64,000 nucleotides of DNA from Lumbricus rubellus (Eukaryota; Annelida; Clitellata; Crassiclitellata; Lumbricidae): positions 37,698,273-37,762,272 of the forward strand of contig OX243818.1 in NCBI GenBank assembly GCA_945859605.1, written 5' to 3'. The notes beneath the pieces were generated by a model. The model was given only the letters and a program-made list of their open reading frames with translations, made no database searches and was not told the DNA's origin. Positions 61,345 to 64,000 of the stretch are shown one piece after another. The position numbers and the translations under genes were made by a program. Numbering within the stretch: the stretch's first letter is position 1; the number at the start of each line of letters is the position of its first letter.

Positions 61345-62575
61345 GACATTAATTGTGACAACTCATCTTGCTAGCTTTGGTAAATGCTGTCTGATATAAT
61401 CCAGAATTCGTAAGATCTGATTCCAGAAAGGGTCTTAGGTAGATTTTTAGAGTACTGCTTTTAGCAAATGATTTTCAACCTAACAAAATATGATCGAGGA
61501 CCAGTATGGGTTATCATGTGATTCTTTGGAGGACCACAGGACCTTAGGCTACTGATTTCTGACACAGCTGGTCCATAAAGGGCTTTATCTTCTGCTATGG
61601 CTTTTGATGGGACCTAAATTTTCTAACTGTATTTAGTTATCATGCATGCATTATTTATACACTGCAAATGCCTTCAGGAATAATTACTGACAGTTGATGG
61701 CTTTCTTCTGTATGAGCTTCATGTATCTAATCACATTAGAACCATGCATGAATGGGTTCTCACATAAATTATACTTGAATTGGCGTCTTTGTCATGAAGT
61801 CTAGTGTCTGTCTCTGTACTTCAGTGCTTTGGAAATGACTTAAGGACTTCTCACAAAACGCCTATTTCCGCCCATTTCTGATTACTTTTCTCTATAATTT
61901 TATAGTAATGTTGTCTATGATATCCAGGATAGCTAACATTTACAACCTAAAAGTACTGTTTGACATCTTTTCAGCGTTGAATCCCATGCTTTTATAGTAA
62001 AATTGTCAATAAAACAACGGAGATGGAGTTTATCCACATATAGTCTGTTCTAGTAGACTTCAGTTCCGGATCCTGTTCAACTTTGTCATCAAATGAATAA
62101 TTCTTTCTTTCAGGTGACGACTCTCCATCCGTAACGGCATTCTAAAAATCGAAGTAGCCTATTTTATCTAAGATTTTTATTTAATTTATCGTCATGCTGA
62201 GATAATCGAGACACAATAACTTGCACTGGTAAATCTTGCACTTGCTCGCTTCTAGTTTCTATTTATAGGCCAGGAGCATAATTTCTGCTTCATTTGAATC
62301 ATAATACAACAGGGCTTACAGGACTTGCGTAGCTATAGATCGTCTTCAAACTGGCGACTAACTTAAAGAACGGCACGGTAGCCTACAATATCGCAAGCAT
62401 AGAAAATCTCAGCACAATAAAGAATAGGTCTGAAGAACTTTTTTCCTAACCTCGTGATAACTTGATTTGTCAAAATTTAATGCCAACGGACGATCAATTT
62501 TTAAACATATCGTTGAAATAAATGACGTCATCGTTCATTGTGCTCCATACATCAACAAGGATCAGTGTTACCGCT
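61345..62575 (-). other. Inverted upstream region and first codons of ZNF4
   Basis: Read on minus, this block is collinear with 54800-56022: it starts at the GGAGCACAAT...TGACGTCA phrase (62523-62530), passes the fossil-finger leader and ends with ATGAGTTGTCAC (start codon at 61366-61364), the first four codons shared by ZNF1 and ZNF3. After four or five codons the homology stops. It is thus the 5' part of the fourth zinc-finger gene, flipped in place relative to its fingers. Confidence 0.85.
62523..62530. promoter_or_regulatory. TGACGTCA site, ZNF unit IV (inverted)
   Basis: The palindromic site is kept here too, in the flipped segment. Confidence 0.4.
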
Positions 62576-62919
62576 CTAAAATTTAAGAAAAGCCAAGATG
62601 AAGTCTTAAAAAAGCCAAGAAAAGCCAAGTTACCTATTTTAATTCAACAGAAGCTAATTTATCCGATAAATTGCGATGTTCATGAAATTATGTATAATTA
62701 ATCATGAAATTAATCTATATTAAATTGTTAATAGTTGGCTCCGTTCGCTGATTTTCTAACATACTAACAACATTTTGGAACATAGTGCGCTAGTTTTGAG
62801 AAATAAACTTCTTAATAATAATAATAGATTGACTACAACTGATTCCATAGTCTTTATATATATATATGTATATACACTATTCGTTGTCTTGTATACCTTT
62901 GTGAATTGTACTACTTCGG

Positions 62920-64000
<1,081 letters not shown>

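Overview
The window is animal (metazoan) nuclear DNA, probably from a marine invertebrate. It holds a multi-exon DEG/ENaC channel gene with GT-AG introns, a tandem cluster of C2H2 zinc-finger genes without a KRAB box, and a dense load of animal-type transposons (pogo, hAT, piggyBac-like, mariner-like, LINE, Polinton). The species cannot be named from the sequence. The short palindrome TAGGCCTA recurs throughout the non-coding DNA.

1-22 kb. On the minus strand, a pogo/Tigger-type transposase with a long repeat-built C-terminal tail runs off the left edge. Next comes a seven-exon DEG/ENaC gene, also on minus (3559-11990), whose splice phases all fit. Its introns hold LINE scraps, microsatellites and a 982-bp piggyBac-like MITE. 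A frameshifted copy of the channel's last exon lies inverted at 15.4-15.9 kb. From 16.4 to 20.7 kb a decayed mariner-like element contains two further inserted elements.

21.6-38.4 kb. This is a nested insertion. A hAT relic (TSD CCTACGGG) contains a LINE 3' fragment and, at that fragment, a 15.5-kb Polinton/Maverick (TSD AGCATC, about 590-bp TIRs). A related sequence near 44.56 kb still shows the site without the hAT. The Polinton has three gene blocks. The forward left block holds a SAP-like TIR ORF, protein-primed DNA polymerase B, a broken zinc-finger ORF, an adenain-like protease and two fibre-like proteins. The reverse middle block holds the major capsid protein, a small basic virion-type protein, two conserved unknowns, a dUTPase-like protein, a broken GxGLYL-repeat protein, the penton-type minor capsid protein and the packaging ATPase. 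The forward right block holds a zinc-ribbon/phospholipase A2-like protein overlapping a chromodomain integrase. The set is that of a virus-like, self-synthesising transposon: polymerase and integrase to copy and insert, the rest to build and process a particle. Several genes carry small breaks.

38.4-64 kb. Four C2H2 zinc-finger genes sit in repeated units, each opening with a conserved TGACGTCA site. They are ZNF1 (intact, 19 fingers), ZNF2 (broken by a 5-bp insertion, 15 fingers), ZNF3 (intact, about 28 fingers) and ZNF4 (right edge). In ZNF4 the upstream region and first codons are inverted and the finger array has a stop codon. Between the genes lie a LINE split by a TIR element, several MITEs with 8-bp TSDs, inverted microsatellites, and two abutting near-perfect palindromes at 53.1-53.4 kb.
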